Part shown: in pieces, positions 63,491-64,000 of the stretch
Layout: each line of letters opens with the position of its first letter
How positions within the stretch are numbered: the stretch's first letter is position 1
NCBI RefSeq assembly: GCF_028368975.1
Contig: NZ_JAQNDM010000002.1
Location: forward strand, 3,590,425 to 3,654,424
DNA: 64,000 bases
Source of the DNA: Stigmatella ashevillena
GTDB lineage: Bacteria > Myxococcota > Myxococcia > Myxococcales > Myxococcaceae
Reading direction: 5' to 3'
Notes under the pieces: model-generated
The model's input: only the letters and a program-made list of their open reading frames with translations
Database searches by the model: none
What the model was told of the DNA's origin: nothing
Program-made: the position numbers and the translations under genes

Positions 63491-64000
63491 TCAAACGCCA
63501 GCGATTTCTCGGATGTAGCGTCGGCCCATGAGGGCGTACATGAGGGGATTCGCCTTCCCGGGATCCTGCTCGGCTTCGACGATCCACCAGCCCGAGTACC
63601 CGAGCGTGGCCAGGTGCTCGAAGAGGGGCTTGAAGTCGATGCCCCCATCGCCCGGGACGGTGAACGCGCCGGCCCGGACCGCCGCCTCGAAGCTGAGCCG
63701 CTTCGTCCGCGCCTGCTCCACGACGGCCGGGCGGATGTTCTTCAGGTGGACGTGCGCGACGCGCGGCCCGTGGTCACGCAACACCGCGAGCGGATCCGCG
63801 CCCGCGAACGCAAGGTGTCCCGTGTCGAGCAGGAGCGAGAGCCCCTTCGTGCGCTCCATCAGCCGGTCCACGTCGCGCTGATCCTGGATCACCGTGCCCA
63901 TATGAGGATGGTAGGCCACCTTCATTCCCACGGCCGCAGCCCGCGAGGAGAGCCTGTCGAGGCCCTCATAGACGCGTTCCCAAGCGCTCGCATCCAGCAG
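63491..64000 (-). CDS. iolE: myo-Inosose-2 dehydratase IolE (3' part)
   Basis: The frame is open to the window edge. The visible ~169 residues include AYHPHMGTVIQ, LLLDTGHLAFAGADPL, VAHVHLKNIRPAVVEQ, the metal-binding GAFTVPGDGGIDFKPLFE and GYSGWWIVEAEQDPGKANPL, all as in IolE. It dehydrates scyllo-inosose to a diketone in inositol catabolism. The first ~120 residues and the promoter lie outside the window. A four-gene or longer inositol operon may continue to the right. Confidence 0.92.
   Translation of the reverse strand: MLDASAWERVYEGLDRLSSRAAAVGMKVAYHPHMGTVIQDQRDVDRLMERTKGLSLLLDTGHLAFAGADPLAVLRDHGPRVAHVHLKNIRPAVVEQARTKRLSFEAAVRAGAFTVPGDGGIDFKPLFEHLATLGYSGWWIVEAEQDPGKANPLMYALMGRRYIREIAGV

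Noticed and set aside
63451-63648. Transaldolase start at 63648
   Set aside because: The extra 66 residues are antisense-like and would overlap the iolE gene. GTG 63450 has a strong ribosome site.

Overview
The window looks like a chromosomal segment of a high-GC delta-group predator, most likely a myxobacterium of the Cystobacterineae (Stigmatella/Archangium/Cystobacter type). This is inference. It rests on the strong G/C third-position bias, two serine/threonine kinases, large hybrid histidine kinases, many small lipoproteins, a PilA that resembles the Myxococcus pilin, and several genes that start with GTG or TTG. No rRNA, tRNA, CRISPR array or intact transposase gene was found. About 55 protein genes are supported.

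1-5.2 kb: 3' end of queF (preQ0 reductase), a TruB-type pseudouridine synthase overlapping a Ser/Thr kinase, a membrane class III nucleotide cyclase, a lipoprotein and a PaiB-like FMN-binding protein. 5.3-8.8 kb: a tightly overlapping three-gene operon that I read as a compact 7-deazaguanine DNA-modification (Dpd) module: a DpdC candidate, a DpdA TGT-like transglycosylase and a DpdB DGQHR-type protein. None of the usual dpdD-dpdK restriction genes is present. This is the most notable system in the window. queF, which consumes the same precursor, lies only 5 kb away.

8.8-19.5 kb: accessory genes. They include a cyclase-family hydrolase, an esterase, two tandem paralogous Cys-rich lipoproteins, a GNAT pair, a di-heme oxidoreductase carrying an apparent inserted glucan-binding-like domain, a protein with a duplicated domain, and a second kinase.

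19.5-28 kb: an SDR plus FAD-monooxygenase pair converges on a minus-strand run of amidohydrolase, 2OG-Fe(II) oxygenase, argininosuccinate synthase, formyltransferase and amino-acid permease. That run is a candidate pathway for a modified amino acid. 28-30 kb: an 88-bp miniature inverted-repeat element, a related half element, and small lipoproteins, one with a full zinc-protease motif.

30-48 kb is mostly conserved metabolism and signalling: divergent ppk/ppx, a zinc dehydrogenase, an Ap4A-phosphorylase-like protein, a prolyl-hydroxylase-like protein, a sensor kinase with degenerate ATP-binding motifs, isocitrate dehydrogenase, glutathione peroxidase, a thioredoxin, a class I amidotransferase and a 1278-residue hybrid kinase. 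48-54 kb: four GT-B glycosyltransferases surround a PilA-like pilin with a good sigma-54 promoter. 54-57 kb: a large FG-GAP plus choice-of-anchor-A surface protein. 57-61 kb: a sulfotransferase-like protein, a family 2 glycosyltransferase and an HExxH protein in one operon, then a STAS-like protein. 61.4-64 kb: an inositol-catabolism group (iolG, a transaldolase-like gene, iolE) that runs off the right edge.
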